Assembly (NCBI RefSeq): GCF_008014675.1
Contig: NZ_VOXD01000004.1
Coordinates: 62,001-126,000 of the forward strand
DNA from: Neolewinella aurantiaca
Lineage (GTDB): Bacteria > Bacteroidota > Bacteroidia > Chitinophagales > Saprospiraceae
DNA: 64,000 nucleotides
Reading direction: 5' to 3'
Positions 18,197-25,547 of this stretch are shown here, piece after piece. The first letter of the stretch is position 1; each line of letters starts with the position of its first letter. The notes under the pieces were generated by a model. The model was given only the letters and a program-made list of their open reading frames with translations. It was not told where the DNA came from and did no database searches. A program made the position numbers and the translations under genes.

Positions 18197-19111
18197 ATGA
18201 AAAAAATCTTTGTCATCGCCTTTGTCCTGATTGTAGGCCTGACTTCATGCGTAAGCAAAAAGAAATACCAGGAAATCCAGACATCCTCAGCGGAGCAACT
18301 GTCTCAGCGGGACCAAACCATTTCCCTGAATAATCAGGAGCTCAACCGCTACGCAGAGCGCCTCGCTACCTGCGAACGCAGGGAAGCCACTATCGCGAGC
18401 CAGTTCGAAGCGGCCAATACCCGCATCAAATCAATGGACGATCAGATTGCCGACCTCAAGCAGCAACGCGATCGCCAAATGACCCAGGTAGGTGACCTGA
18501 CTGTTCTCAGCCAGGGAGCCAACGCCAACATCGGAAATACCCTGAAGCAACTGGAAGGCAAAGACCAATACATCCGCCTGCTGCAAAACGCCAAATCGAA
18601 GGCCGATTCCATCAATCTCGCCCTGGCGGTCAACCTCAAGCAAGTGCTCCGGGAGGGCATAAACGATCAGGATGTGGAGATCAAAGTCGATAAAACAGTG
18701 GTGTACATCAACCTGTCCGACAAGATGCTCTACAAATCGGGCAGCTACCAGATTACCGATCGCGCCGGCGAGGTTCTGTCCAAAATTGCGGCTATCGCCA
18801 AAAGCCGCCCGAACCTGGACCTGATGGTGGAAGGCTACACCGACAACGTCGCCATCAACACCCCACTGGTGAAAGACAACTGGGACCTATCCGTCCTCCG
18901 CGCAACAGCGGTGGTGAAAGCCCTGCAGAACCAGTACGGCATCGATCCTAACCGCCTTGTCGCCGCCGGCCGCGGTCAGTACAACACCCTGGCCGACAAC
19001 GCTACCGCCGAAGGCCGCAGTACCAACCGCCGGACCCGCATAATCCTGCTGCCCAAACTGAACCAGTTTTACGACTTGCTCGACCCGGCCAAAATGCCCG
19101 CTACCAAGTAA
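18197..19111 (+). CDS. OmpA-family peptidoglycan-binding lipoprotein
   Basis: 304 residues. Lipoprotein signal MKKIFVIAFVLIVGLTSC (Cys18). Residues ~25-150 are a coiled coil with heptad-like Glu/Gln/Arg/Leu content (QRDQTISLNNQELNRYAERL). The C-terminal OmpA-like domain has LMVEGYTDNVAI, NWDLSVLRATAVVKAL, AAGRGQYNTLADNATAEGRS and NRRTRIILLP, containing the Asp and Arg that bind diaminopimelate in peptidoglycan. It probably tethers the outer membrane to the cell wall. It stands alone between strong terminators. Confidence 0.92.
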   Translation: MKKIFVIAFVLIVGLTSCVSKKKYQEIQTSSAEQLSQRDQTISLNNQELNRYAERLATCERREATIASQFEAANTRIKSMDDQIADLKQQRDRQMTQVGDLTVLSQGANANIGNTLKQLEGKDQYIRLLQNAKSKADSINLALAVNLKQVLREGINDQDVEIKVDKTVVYINLSDKMLYKSGSYQITDRAGEVLSKIAAIAKSRPNLDLMVEGYTDNVAINTPLVKDNWDLSVLRATAVVKALQNQYGIDPNRLVAAGRGQYNTLADNATAEGRSTNRRTRIILLPKLNQFYDLLDPAKMPATK

Positions 19112-19132
19112 GCAATTACCTGGTCAAACGAG

Positions 19133-19167
19133 ACGCCTCTCACCGCTCAGCGGTGGGAGGCGTTTTC
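19133..19167 (+). terminator. rho-independent terminator
   Basis: ACGCCTCTCACCGC-TCA-GCGGTGGGAGGCGT, a 14-bp stem with one T-G wobble, followed by TTTTCGTTTTT. It ends the OmpA-lipoprotein transcript. Confidence 0.88.
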
Positions 19168-19222
19168 GTTTTTGCTACCCGTTATTAACAAGCAAACAGC
19201 CTAACTCGCTAACTTACGGCCC

Positions 19223-20044
19223 ATGAGCGTACACAAGAAAGTAGAAGCAAAGCGCGTCACCGTCATGACGCTAAGGGCAATGAAAGAAGCAGGTGAGAAA
19301 ATTGCCATGCTTACTGCCTACGATTATTCGATGGCCCGCATCCTCGATGCGGGCGGAGCTGATGTGCTCCTGGTCGGAGACTCGGCTAGTAATGTTATGG
19401 CTGGTCACGAGACAACTCTGCCCATCACGTTAGACCAAATGATCTATCATGCCTCCAGCGTGGTGCGCGCCGTTGAGCGCGCTTTGGTGGTGGTCGACTT
19501 ACCCTTCGGTACCTACCAGGGCGACAGCAAGATGGCGCTGAAGTCGGCCATCCGGATCATGAAGGAGAGCGGTGGCCATGCCGTTAAGCTGGAAGGCGGC
19601 GAGGAGGTGAAGGAAAGCGTCAGTCGCATCCTTTCCGCAGGAATTCCCGTGATGGGGCACCTCGGGCTCACGCCGCAGTCGATTTATAAGTTTGGTACTT
19701 ACACCGTACGAGCCAAACAGGAGGCTGAAGCCCGCCGGCTCGTCAAAGACGCCAAGTTGCTGGAAGAACTAGGATGTTTTGGGTTGGTCCTCGAGAAAAT
19801 ACCGGCCGACCTGGCAAAAAAAGTCAGCGAAGCCATCGACATCCCTACTATCGGCATCGGGGGCGGAGCAGACTGCGACGGGCAAGTACTCGTTACCCAT
19901 GATCTGCTGGGCATCACAAAAGATTTTCACCCGCGTTTTCTGCGGCGCTACGCCGAATTGTTCGACGTTATCAAGGGCGCTACGGAACAGTACGTAGACG
20001 ACGTTAAGTCCGGGGATTTTCCAAGCGATAAAGAGCAATATTAG
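19223..20044 (+). CDS. panB: 3-methyl-2-oxobutanoate hydroxymethyltransferase (ketopantoate synthase)
   Basis: 273 residues, normal PanB length. It transfers a hydroxymethyl group from methylene-THF to 2-oxoisovalerate, the first committed step of pantothenate and CoA synthesis. Signature segments: [34 protein letters not shown] (metal-binding Asp in VGDS), [22 protein letters not shown], and FGLVLEKIP with the catalytic Glu at about residue 189, then [18 protein letters not shown]. No panC or other pathway gene is adjacent. Element E3 lies directly behind it. Confidence 0.96.
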   Translation: MSVHKKVEAKRVTVMTLRAMKEAGEKIAMLTAYDYSMARILDAGGADVLLVGDSASNVMAGHETTLPITLDQMIYHASSVVRAVERALVVVDLPFGTYQGDSKMALKSAIRIMKESGGHAVKLEGGEEVKESVSRILSAGIPVMGHLGLTPQSIYKFGTYTVRAKQEAEARRLVKDAKLLEELGCFGLVLEKIPADLAKKVSEAIDIPTIGIGGGADCDGQVLVTHDLLGITKDFHPRFLRRYAELFDVIKGATEQYVDDVKSGDFPSDKEQY

Positions 20045-20097
20045 CATCGGCGGTTTTGCCGGAGCCGCACGGTTTGGGGGGTGATCGCGTTCCATTT

Positions 20098-20116
20098 GGG
20101 CGCGGCCGCGGGTGCA
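20098..20116 (+). repeat. dispersed GC-rich motif, left end of E3
   Basis: GGGCGCGGCCGCGGGTGCA, the best match to the consensus. Confidence 0.7.
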
Positions 20117-20190
20117 GCGTAAGTTTTTGGAGAAAGTTCTGAGTAACGAAGCCGAAGTCATATCAGCCAAGCGCTGAGAGGAGATCCTGC

Positions 20191-20356
20191 CAGGGCTGAC
20201 GCATAGGATTCGATTTTAAGCTTTTAGCTCGAGATCATATTCATCGCCTAAGAGCTTGCAACCCAAAACGCGTAGCGTTTTCACGAGCCCATCCCCCGTG
20301 GGGAGGGGTTGGGGTGGGGGTTTAACACGGCTTAACTGGCCTATGCGTCAGCCCTG
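20191..20356. mobile_element. 166-bp MITE-like unit, copy 3, with target duplication
   Basis: Perfect 17-bp terminal inverted repeats CAGGGCTGACGCATAGG / CCTATGCGTCAGCCCTG. It is immediately flanked on both sides by the direct repeat GGAGATCCTGC (20180-20190 and 20357-20367), the hallmark of transposition. The interior is about 90% like copies 1 and 2. This copy defines the exact ends of the family. Confidence 0.85.
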
Positions 20357-20402
20357 GGAGATCCTGCTGGCTGGGAGCAGCCTTGTTCCTTTAACCTTAC
20401 CC

Positions 20403-20421
20403 TGCACCTGCGGCCCCGCCC
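20403..20421 (-). repeat. dispersed GC-rich motif, right end of E3
   Basis: TGCACCTGCGGCCCCGCCC, ending 42 bases upstream of the mltG start. A possible -7 box TACCTTCG (20432-20439) follows. Confidence 0.65.
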
Positions 20422-20463
20422 TGTTAATCTGTACCTTCGCGCGCCGAAATTACCATCAACCGG

Positions 20464-21483
20464 ATGCTGAAAAAAATAATCTTCTTTCTTCTCCTGACCG
20501 GCCTGGCCTTGGGGGCATTTGCCTACTATACGGTAATGGTTGCTCCCCTGGTTCCCGAAGGGGAACCCGTCGTTATCACAATACCCTCCGGGGCGAACTA
20601 CGAGCAGGTAATGGATAGCCTGGCGAAGAAGGGAATCCTGCCCAACCGGTCCATCTTCGACCCTCTGGCCGAACGAATGGCCTGGAAAAAGGATCCGATG
20701 CGTTCCGGTCGTTACCGCCTTACGCCGGGAGACAGCTACACCGGTCTTATCCGCAAGCTTCGCAGCGGTAGCCGGGAAACGGTAAACGTGGTTCTTACCG
20801 TAGAGCGCGAACCCGAAAACGTAGCCGCCAAAGCCGCCCGGTTTCTCGAGGCAGACAGCCTCGCTTTCGTCCGTCTCTTTCAGGATGAGGAGTACCTCAA
20901 GAGTATCGGTTATACCAAAGAAACCCTGCAGACTCTTTTTATCCCCAATACCTACGATATGTACTGGAACACAAGCCCTCAGGAGTTTGTGGAACGCATG
21001 ATCAAAGAGCACGACCGTTACTGGAACGAAGAGCGGCGCGCCAAGGCCAAAAAACAAGGTCTCACGCCCGCCGAAGCATACACGCTGGCGAGTATAGTAC
21101 ACAGCGAAAGCCTGGCGCGCAAAGAGCAGCCGCGCATTGCCGGCCTTTACCTTAATCGGCTGAAACAGGGGGTTAAGCTGCAGTCTGACCCTACCGCTGT
21201 ATTTGCTACCCGCGCCTTCGGAATTTCCCGGGTACTTTACGAACACATCGAGGTCGACCATCCTTACAATACGTACTTCAACTACGGCCTGCCGCCCGGG
21301 CCCATCGCCATGCCGGAGATCAGCGCAATTGAAGCTGTGCTGAACCCCGAAGATCACGACTACATCTACATGTGTGCCGTGGGCGATAATTCGGGCTTGC
21401 ACAACTTTGCGAAATCAGCCGCAGGTCACGCCCGCAACCGGGCTGTTTACGTTGCCAACCTCAAAGCCCGCGGTTTGCGGTGA
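20464..21483 (+). CDS. mltG: endolytic peptidoglycan transglycosylase MltG
   Basis: 339 residues with one N-terminal membrane helix (IIFFLLLTGLALGAFAYYTV), then a LysM-like region (VVITIPSGANYEQVMDSL) and the YceG catalytic domain. LASIVHSESL aligns with MASIIEKETA of the E. coli enzyme, so the likely catalytic Glu is Glu215. LYLNRLKQGVKLQSDPTAVFA, HPYNTYFNYGLPPGPIAMPE and HNFAKSAAGHARN follow as in the family. It cleaves nascent glycan strands at the inner membrane and sets glycan length. Transcription probably starts just upstream (TACCTTCG, 20432-20439), next to element E3. Confidence 0.95.
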   Translation: MLKKIIFFLLLTGLALGAFAYYTVMVAPLVPEGEPVVITIPSGANYEQVMDSLAKKGILPNRSIFDPLAERMAWKKDPMRSGRYRLTPGDSYTGLIRKLRSGSRETVNVVLTVEREPENVAAKAARFLEADSLAFVRLFQDEEYLKSIGYTKETLQTLFIPNTYDMYWNTSPQEFVERMIKEHDRYWNEERRAKAKKQGLTPAEAYTLASIVHSESLARKEQPRIAGLYLNRLKQGVKLQSDPTAVFATRAFGISRVLYEHIEVDHPYNTYFNYGLPPGPIAMPEISAIEAVLNPEDHDYIYMCAVGDNSGLHNFAKSAAGHARNRAVYVANLKARGLR

Positions 21484-21561
21484 CGCCGGCCGTACGGTCA
21501 GGCTGATTCCCGGATCGAAACTTGTACCTTAAGGCTTGTTTACTACTGAAATACAAGATTT

Positions 21562-22926
21562 ATGAAAATGCCCGAGAATACAACCATCCGCTTTCTTGCC
21601 GAGGACGCAAAGGAGCTGAAAAATACCATTAAGCCCGGCAGCTACCTGCGGACAGTTAAGCCCGATGGCTTCGTCGTGCGATTGCCTCAAAACGCAACAC
21701 CGGCAAAATTGCGGGAGCTGGCGCACCAGCTGAGCCACAAAGAGTCGGAGCAGTTCAAAACAGAAGTAGAGTTCGTTGATGCCCCACGGGAGCATGATCT
21801 GACCGCCGCTTTTGTCGGGGGGCTGCTGTTGGGCACATACTCCCCCGGGCGCTGGAAGAGCGAGAAGAGCAGTCATCCTTTGGCCGATAAAAAAATGGTC
21901 ATCAGCACCGGAGTCGGATCCAAAAAAGGAAAACAAGCGATTTTTCGCGAAAAAGAACTGGCAGAAACCCAGCTCAGCATCATGGCGCTCGTTGATGCAC
22001 CCGCAAACATGAAGCGTCCGCAACACCTGGCAGAATGGGCTAAAGCTTCAGGTAAGGCACACGGCTATAAAGTGAAAGTGCTCGATAAAAAGGCATGCAT
22101 TAAAGAAGGTCTGGGGGCACTTCTGGCCGTCAACCGGGGCAGCGAAGACGAGGCCCGCTTTATCATAACGGAGTACAAGGGAAAAGACGCACCGAAAAAG
22201 GGTGGCCCCGTAGCCATCATCGGTAAAGGCATCACGTTCGATACCGGAGGTGTATCCATAAAGCCGAGTGCTAACCTTCACCTGATGAAGTCGGACATGG
22301 GCGGAGCGGCAGCCACCTTCGGGGCAATGGAAGCCGCTGCACGGCTGGAGTTGCCCGTCCACCTGATCGGGATCGTGCCTAGCACCGACAATTCGGTCGA
22401 TGCACTGAGCTACAAGCCATCGGATGTGATCACTGGCCATTCCGGTAAAACGATCGAAATCATCGATACCGACGCCGAAGGACGGCTGGTGATGTCTGAC
22501 GGACTCAGCTACGCCAACAAACACTTCAGGCCGGAAGTTCTGATTGATGTAGCCACGCTTACCGGCAGCGCCGTTCGTACGTTCGGCTACGAATGCGGGG
22601 CGGTGATGAGCAAAAACGAAGAACTGATCAGTTCCTTCCGCGCTGCGGGTGAAGCCTGCGGAGAGCGGGTATGGCCACTACCGGTCTGGGATGAATACAT
22701 GAGCGGCCTCAACTCCGATGTTGCCGACATCAAGAATTATTCGGGCCGGCCGATCAACGGAGCCATCGACGCTTTTAAATTCCTCGAATTCTTTACCGGT
22801 GAACACCCCGCTTACATCCATTTCGACATCGCGGGAGTAGCCCTGAAACAGGGGCCGTACGCCAAAGACCGTCAGGCGACTGGCTTCGGGATGCGGCTGT
22901 TCATTGAATGGCTGGAGAACAGATAG
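21562..22926 (+). CDS. M17 leucyl aminopeptidase family protein
   Basis: 454 residues, typical for M17. The N-terminal domain is divergent; the catalytic domain shows the two-metal ligands in GKGITFDTGGVSIK and MKSDMGGAAAT, and the signature DTDAEGRLVMSDGLSYA at about residue 301, where the family usually has NTDAEGRL. It ends LNSDVADIKNY, INGAIDAFKFLEFF, YIHFDIAGVA. It is expected to be a hexameric cytoplasmic exopeptidase releasing N-terminal residues. The Asn-to-Asp change lies in the canonical signature, but the metal-binding Asp and Glu are kept. It is separate from mltG by 78 bases. Confidence 0.93.
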   Translation: MKMPENTTIRFLAEDAKELKNTIKPGSYLRTVKPDGFVVRLPQNATPAKLRELAHQLSHKESEQFKTEVEFVDAPREHDLTAAFVGGLLLGTYSPGRWKSEKSSHPLADKKMVISTGVGSKKGKQAIFREKELAETQLSIMALVDAPANMKRPQHLAEWAKASGKAHGYKVKVLDKKACIKEGLGALLAVNRGSEDEARFIITEYKGKDAPKKGGPVAIIGKGITFDTGGVSIKPSANLHLMKSDMGGAAATFGAMEAAARLELPVHLIGIVPSTDNSVDALSYKPSDVITGHSGKTIEIIDTDAEGRLVMSDGLSYANKHFRPEVLIDVATLTGSAVRTFGYECGAVMSKNEELISSFRAAGEACGERVWPLPVWDEYMSGLNSDVADIKNYSGRPINGAIDAFKFLEFFTGEHPAYIHFDIAGVALKQGPYAKDRQATGFGMRLFIEWLENR

Positions 22927-22942
22927 GCTGCGCTCGATTGCG

Positions 22943-23878
22943 TCAGTATATTCCACCACTGTGTACTACCACAACGGTGCTTCCCTGGGGGTAAATGCCC
23001 TTGCGTATCCGGTCCATTACGCCGTAAAAGAGCTTTGCGTTATAGACGGGCTCCAGTGGCGGTAGGCCTGGTTCGCCAATGTCGGCAATAGTGGCGAGAC
23101 CGCAGGTGCCGGGCGGGGATGAAGGACCATGTTCAACGATCCACTCCTTCGGGAAGCGGGCGTAGCCGCCGAAGTGGTAATCGGGGATGCACGACCAATT
23201 TTTTCCGGCGATGTCTGGTAAGAAGCCAATGATTTCGCTGGCCATCCAGTTCCCCTTCAGGGCGGGGTAGACCTCGACGTGAGTGGCCGGGTGGGCGGCG
23301 GCGATTACGCCGGCTGCTGAGCAGCCGGTGCCGGCACTCAAACAAAGGTGGCTGGGGGCTGCGCCCAGCGCCGCAACGACTTCGTCGTACAACTGGCCTA
23401 CGCTTTCTGCTGCACCTGCTCCGCTGCCGCCCTCGGGGACGGGCCAGACCCAGCGTTTGTCGGTTGCGAAGCGTTCGGCAATTTCGGCCCGCCTGGCCAT
23501 CAGCCAGGTATGGTCTTTTTTCATCCGGTACTCCACCCGGCTGATCAGGATGAGTTCGGCACCGTCGGCCCGGGCCCGATCGAGGACAGGATTGTCGGCT
23601 TCCTCCCCGCGTACATAAATAACGACCCGTAAGCCATAGATGCGTCCGGCCGTGGCAAGTGCCGAGAGATGGTTGGAGAATGCTCCGCCGAAAGAGAAGA
23701 GAACGGGCCTGACCGGCGCGCCACGCGCCGCCCCGAGGATTGGTTCCAGCTTCCTCACCTTATTGCCCTGCAGCGCGGTGCCGGGAGCCGGAGAGTAAAG
23801 GTCGTCGCGCTTGCACCAGAGTTCAATACCCGCCGCGTCTGCAGCGGGATGAAGAATTCGTTGGAGAGGACTGGTCAT
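22943..23878 (-). CDS. PLP-dependent D-cysteine desulfhydrase / ACC deaminase family enzyme
   Basis: 311 residues of the fold-type II PLP family. WCKRDDLYSP and LQGNKVRKLEPIL carry the Schiff-base Lys (Lys40); SFGGAFSNHLSALATAG binds the phosphate or carboxylate end; LSAGTGCSAAGVI is the Gly-rich phosphate loop. Family members deaminate D-cysteine or 1-aminocyclopropane-1-carboxylate, and the sequence alone does not decide which. The 3' end is convergent with the M17 peptidase gene (16 bases apart). One copy of the GC-rich motif lies within its coding region at 23093-23110. Confidence 0.88.
   Translation of the reverse strand: MTSPLQRILHPAADAAGIELWCKRDDLYSPAPGTALQGNKVRKLEPILGAARGAPVRPVLFSFGGAFSNHLSALATAGRIYGLRVVIYVRGEEADNPVLDRARADGAELILISRVEYRMKKDHTWLMARRAEIAERFATDKRWVWPVPEGGSGAGAAESVGQLYDEVVAALGAAPSHLCLSAGTGCSAAGVIAAAHPATHVEVYPALKGNWMASEIIGFLPDIAGKNWSCIPDYHFGGYARFPKEWIVEHGPSSPPGTCGLATIADIGEPGLPPLEPVYNAKLFYGVMDRIRKGIYPQGSTVVVVHSGGIY
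23093..23110 (+). repeat. dispersed GC-rich motif inside the PLP enzyme gene
   Basis: GGCGAGACCGCAGGTGCC, in the coding region of a minus-strand gene; it corresponds to the segment PGTCGLA. It matches the right half (CCGCAGGTGCC) perfectly and is weaker on the left. Confidence 0.45.
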
Positions 23879-23941
23879 AGGATCAGAAGGTCACAGCCCT
23901 GACCCTGGGTCAGCCCGGACTACCTCAGTTTTGAATTCTGG

Positions 23942-24151
23942 TTAAAGCGGAGAGATGTCAAATCCCGCATCTTCGACCATTTTGATGATCGCATCAGCGG
24001 AGGCAGTGCCTTCAACGCTGAGTACCTTGCGTTCATCTTCAACGTCGACACGCCATATCGTTACGCCTTCTACGTCGTCGAGGAAAGGAGTGACGGAACG
24101 GACACAGCTACCACAGTTGATGTTGGTGGTGAAATTCTTGATGGAAGTCAT
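23942..24151 (-). CDS. HMA-domain heavy-metal-binding protein (copper-chaperone-like)
   Basis: 69 residues from the ATG at 24151 (MTSIKNFTTNINCGSCVRSV); a frame-matching upstream ATG would add only ten non-conserved residues. NINCGSCV is the CxxC metal site of the HMA fold, followed by the expected beta-alpha-beta pattern (VTIWRVDVEDERKVLSVEG, ADAIIKMVEDAGFDI). Such proteins deliver Cu(I) or Zn(II) to P-type ATPases, none of which is in this window. It is probably in one transcript with, or independent from, the downstream PLP gene 63 bases away. Confidence 0.88.
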   Translation of the reverse strand: MTSIKNFTTNINCGSCVRSVTPFLDDVEGVTIWRVDVEDERKVLSVEGTASADAIIKMVEDAGFDISPL

Positions 24152-24216
24152 GAAGTGTGATTGGTTTCGAGAGTTAAACACGCGAAGCGCGAAAAAGTCG
24201 AAAAGTCATAGTGTTG

Positions 24217-24289
24217 CTATACCTAAGCCGGAGTGGTTAGGGACAATTAGCGAGTGAAAAAGTCCCCAATCACTCCGGCTTAGGTATAG
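24217..24289. repeat. 19-bp perfect inverted repeat (hairpin element)
   Basis: CTATACCTAAGCCGGAGTG (24217-24235) and its exact reverse complement (24271-24289) are separated by 35 bases, and the inner flanks GTTAGGGAC/GTCCCCAAT nearly pair as well. There is no U tract. It lies in the 408-base gap between the HMA gene and the next + strand gene. It may be a small MITE or a bidirectional terminator. Confidence 0.75.
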
Positions 24290-24463
24290 TTACTGTTCCC
24301 CAACATTCGGGTCGTGAAGTTTGCCCGCAGCTCTTGTTGATTTAACCATTTTTTAATAGTTGGCACCGTGCAGATCGTTCCGTGCTGAAGGGAGCCCGGG
24401 CCGGGCAGAAGGCCCCGGTGAGCTGGCCGTGTCAGTTGGTCCGCCATCTTCGAAAACCGTGCA

Positions 24464-24481
24464 TTGTACCCGCGTCCGCGC
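24464..24481 (-). repeat. dispersed GC-rich motif upstream of 24560 gene
   Basis: TTGTACCCGCGTCCGCGC followed by TCACAAAAA. It lies about 80 bases before the next start codon, in an otherwise featureless part of the gap. Confidence 0.6.
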
Positions 24482-24530
24482 TCACAAAAATCATAATTTG
24501 GTGAACGAAGCTACCCGTTTGCTCCTTTAC

Positions 24531-24538
24531 TAATTTTG
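24531..24538 (+). promoter_or_regulatory. possible -7 promoter box
   Basis: TAATTTTG fits the Bacteroidota -7 consensus TAnnTTTG, 21 bases before the ATG at 24560. No TTTG at the proper -33 distance was found. Confidence 0.4.
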
Positions 24539-24559
24539 GCCGTTAATCATTACCACGTC

Positions 24560-25384
24560 ATGGATATACGCTTTGTAAAACAGGAGGACATCGATAAGCA
24601 ACTGTACAACAGTTGTGTGCATTTTGCCACCAACGGCAGCGTTTACGGCTACGATTGGTTCCTGAACGCGACGGCGAAAGAATGGGACGTACTGGTTGAA
24701 GTGGAAAACGACAGTTGGGTAAGCGTAATGCCGTTGCCTTACGATAAAAACTGGCTGGGGCGCTTACAACTCCGTCAGCCCGATCTAGTGCCAGAATTGG
24801 CCGTTTATTCGGTGAAAGCGCTCAGTCCCAAGCGGATTCAGTCTTTTTGGGACGCCATTCCCGATAAGTTCCGGGGCGGAGGGCTCACCGTAGAGCCCGC
24901 ATCGGTGCCCGCCGATCAGGGAAGGTTTGAGGTGGAAGCCGCCGCGGGGTCTGCTCTTCTGCTGAATCAACCCTATGAAGAAATAATCGGTGATTTTTCG
25001 CCTGCCTACCACGAAGGACTCATCCGGGCCGAGGCCGCAGAACTGCGTCCGCAGCCGAGTTTTAAACCCGAAAAGCTAGCTGCTTTCTGGAAGGAGGTAA
25101 ACGGGAGTACCGCAACCAACGAGTGGGCGTTTCACGCTATGCAACGCCTTATGTATCAGGTCTTGCATCGCAGTTGGGGAGGCAGCCACGTAATGGCCGG
25201 TAAAGACGGAGAACCGTTGGCAATGACTTTTCTGGTGTACAGCCACGGGCGGATTTTCCCGATGTTTACCGCCCAAAGCAAAAAAGGTAAAACCGTAGGA
25301 GCGCTTACTTCCCTGTGGGACAATCTGTTGAGGACACACGCCGGAAAAGGACTGAAGTTGAAAAAAGAAGAAGTCGTGTTTTAA
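24560..25384 (+). CDS. conserved protein of unknown function, possibly GNAT/FemAB-like
   Basis: 274 residues from the ATG at 24560; a TTG 24 bases upstream would overlap the -7 box. The opening MDIRFVKQEDIDKQLYNSCV, then GSVYGYDWFLNATAKEWDVLV and WVSVMPLPYDKNWLGRLQLRQPDL, resembles a Bacteroidota-specific family that begins with a question-like YxYxWYLD motif and has a distant acyltransferase (GNAT/FemAB) layout, including a C-terminal LAMTFLVYSHGRIFPMFTAQSKKGK strand-loop. That assignment is from pattern recall and not certain. No signal peptide or membrane segment. It is upstream of murF, which might hint at an envelope role. Confidence 0.75.
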   Translation: MDIRFVKQEDIDKQLYNSCVHFATNGSVYGYDWFLNATAKEWDVLVEVENDSWVSVMPLPYDKNWLGRLQLRQPDLVPELAVYSVKALSPKRIQSFWDAIPDKFRGGGLTVEPASVPADQGRFEVEAAAGSALLLNQPYEEIIGDFSPAYHEGLIRAEAAELRPQPSFKPEKLAAFWKEVNGSTATNEWAFHAMQRLMYQVLHRSWGGSHVMAGKDGEPLAMTFLVYSHGRIFPMFTAQSKKGKTVGALTSLWDNLLRTHAGKGLKLKKEEVVF

Positions 25385-25417
25385 TACGCAACCGACAAAG
25401 CTTCCCCGGTAAGCCGT

Positions 25418-25425
25418 TATCTTTG
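25418..25425 (+). promoter_or_regulatory. -7 promoter box upstream of murF
   Basis: TATCTTTG, an exact TAnnTTTG match about 120 bases upstream of the murF start; the leader between them has a run of nine C near 25511. Confidence 0.45.
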
Positions 25426-25547
25426 AAACTTCTGTTCACCTTACATTTGCCCGTTCAGAGATAAAGATTATTTGCTCCGGTTTCCGGCGCGTATTTCCAG
25501 GCCTCAGTGAGCCCCCCCCCCGACTTTTAATTCCCCAAAGAAAGCTT

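Larger units (their letters stand above)
20098..20421. mobile_element. composite repeat element E3
   Basis: A 324-bp segment between panB and mltG, bounded by the GC-rich motif in forward (20098-20116) and inverted (20403-20421) orientation. It contains the third copy of the 166-bp unit. Without that unit it would be about 150 bp. Its flanking sequences are not obviously related to those of E1 and E2, so the shared parts are the boundary motif and the inserted unit. Confidence 0.6.

Noticed and set aside
21091-21120. Loss of the catalytic Glu in MltG (LASIVHSES instead of IIEKET)
   Set aside because: On alignment the second Glu, which fits the E. coli catalytic position, is retained as Glu215.
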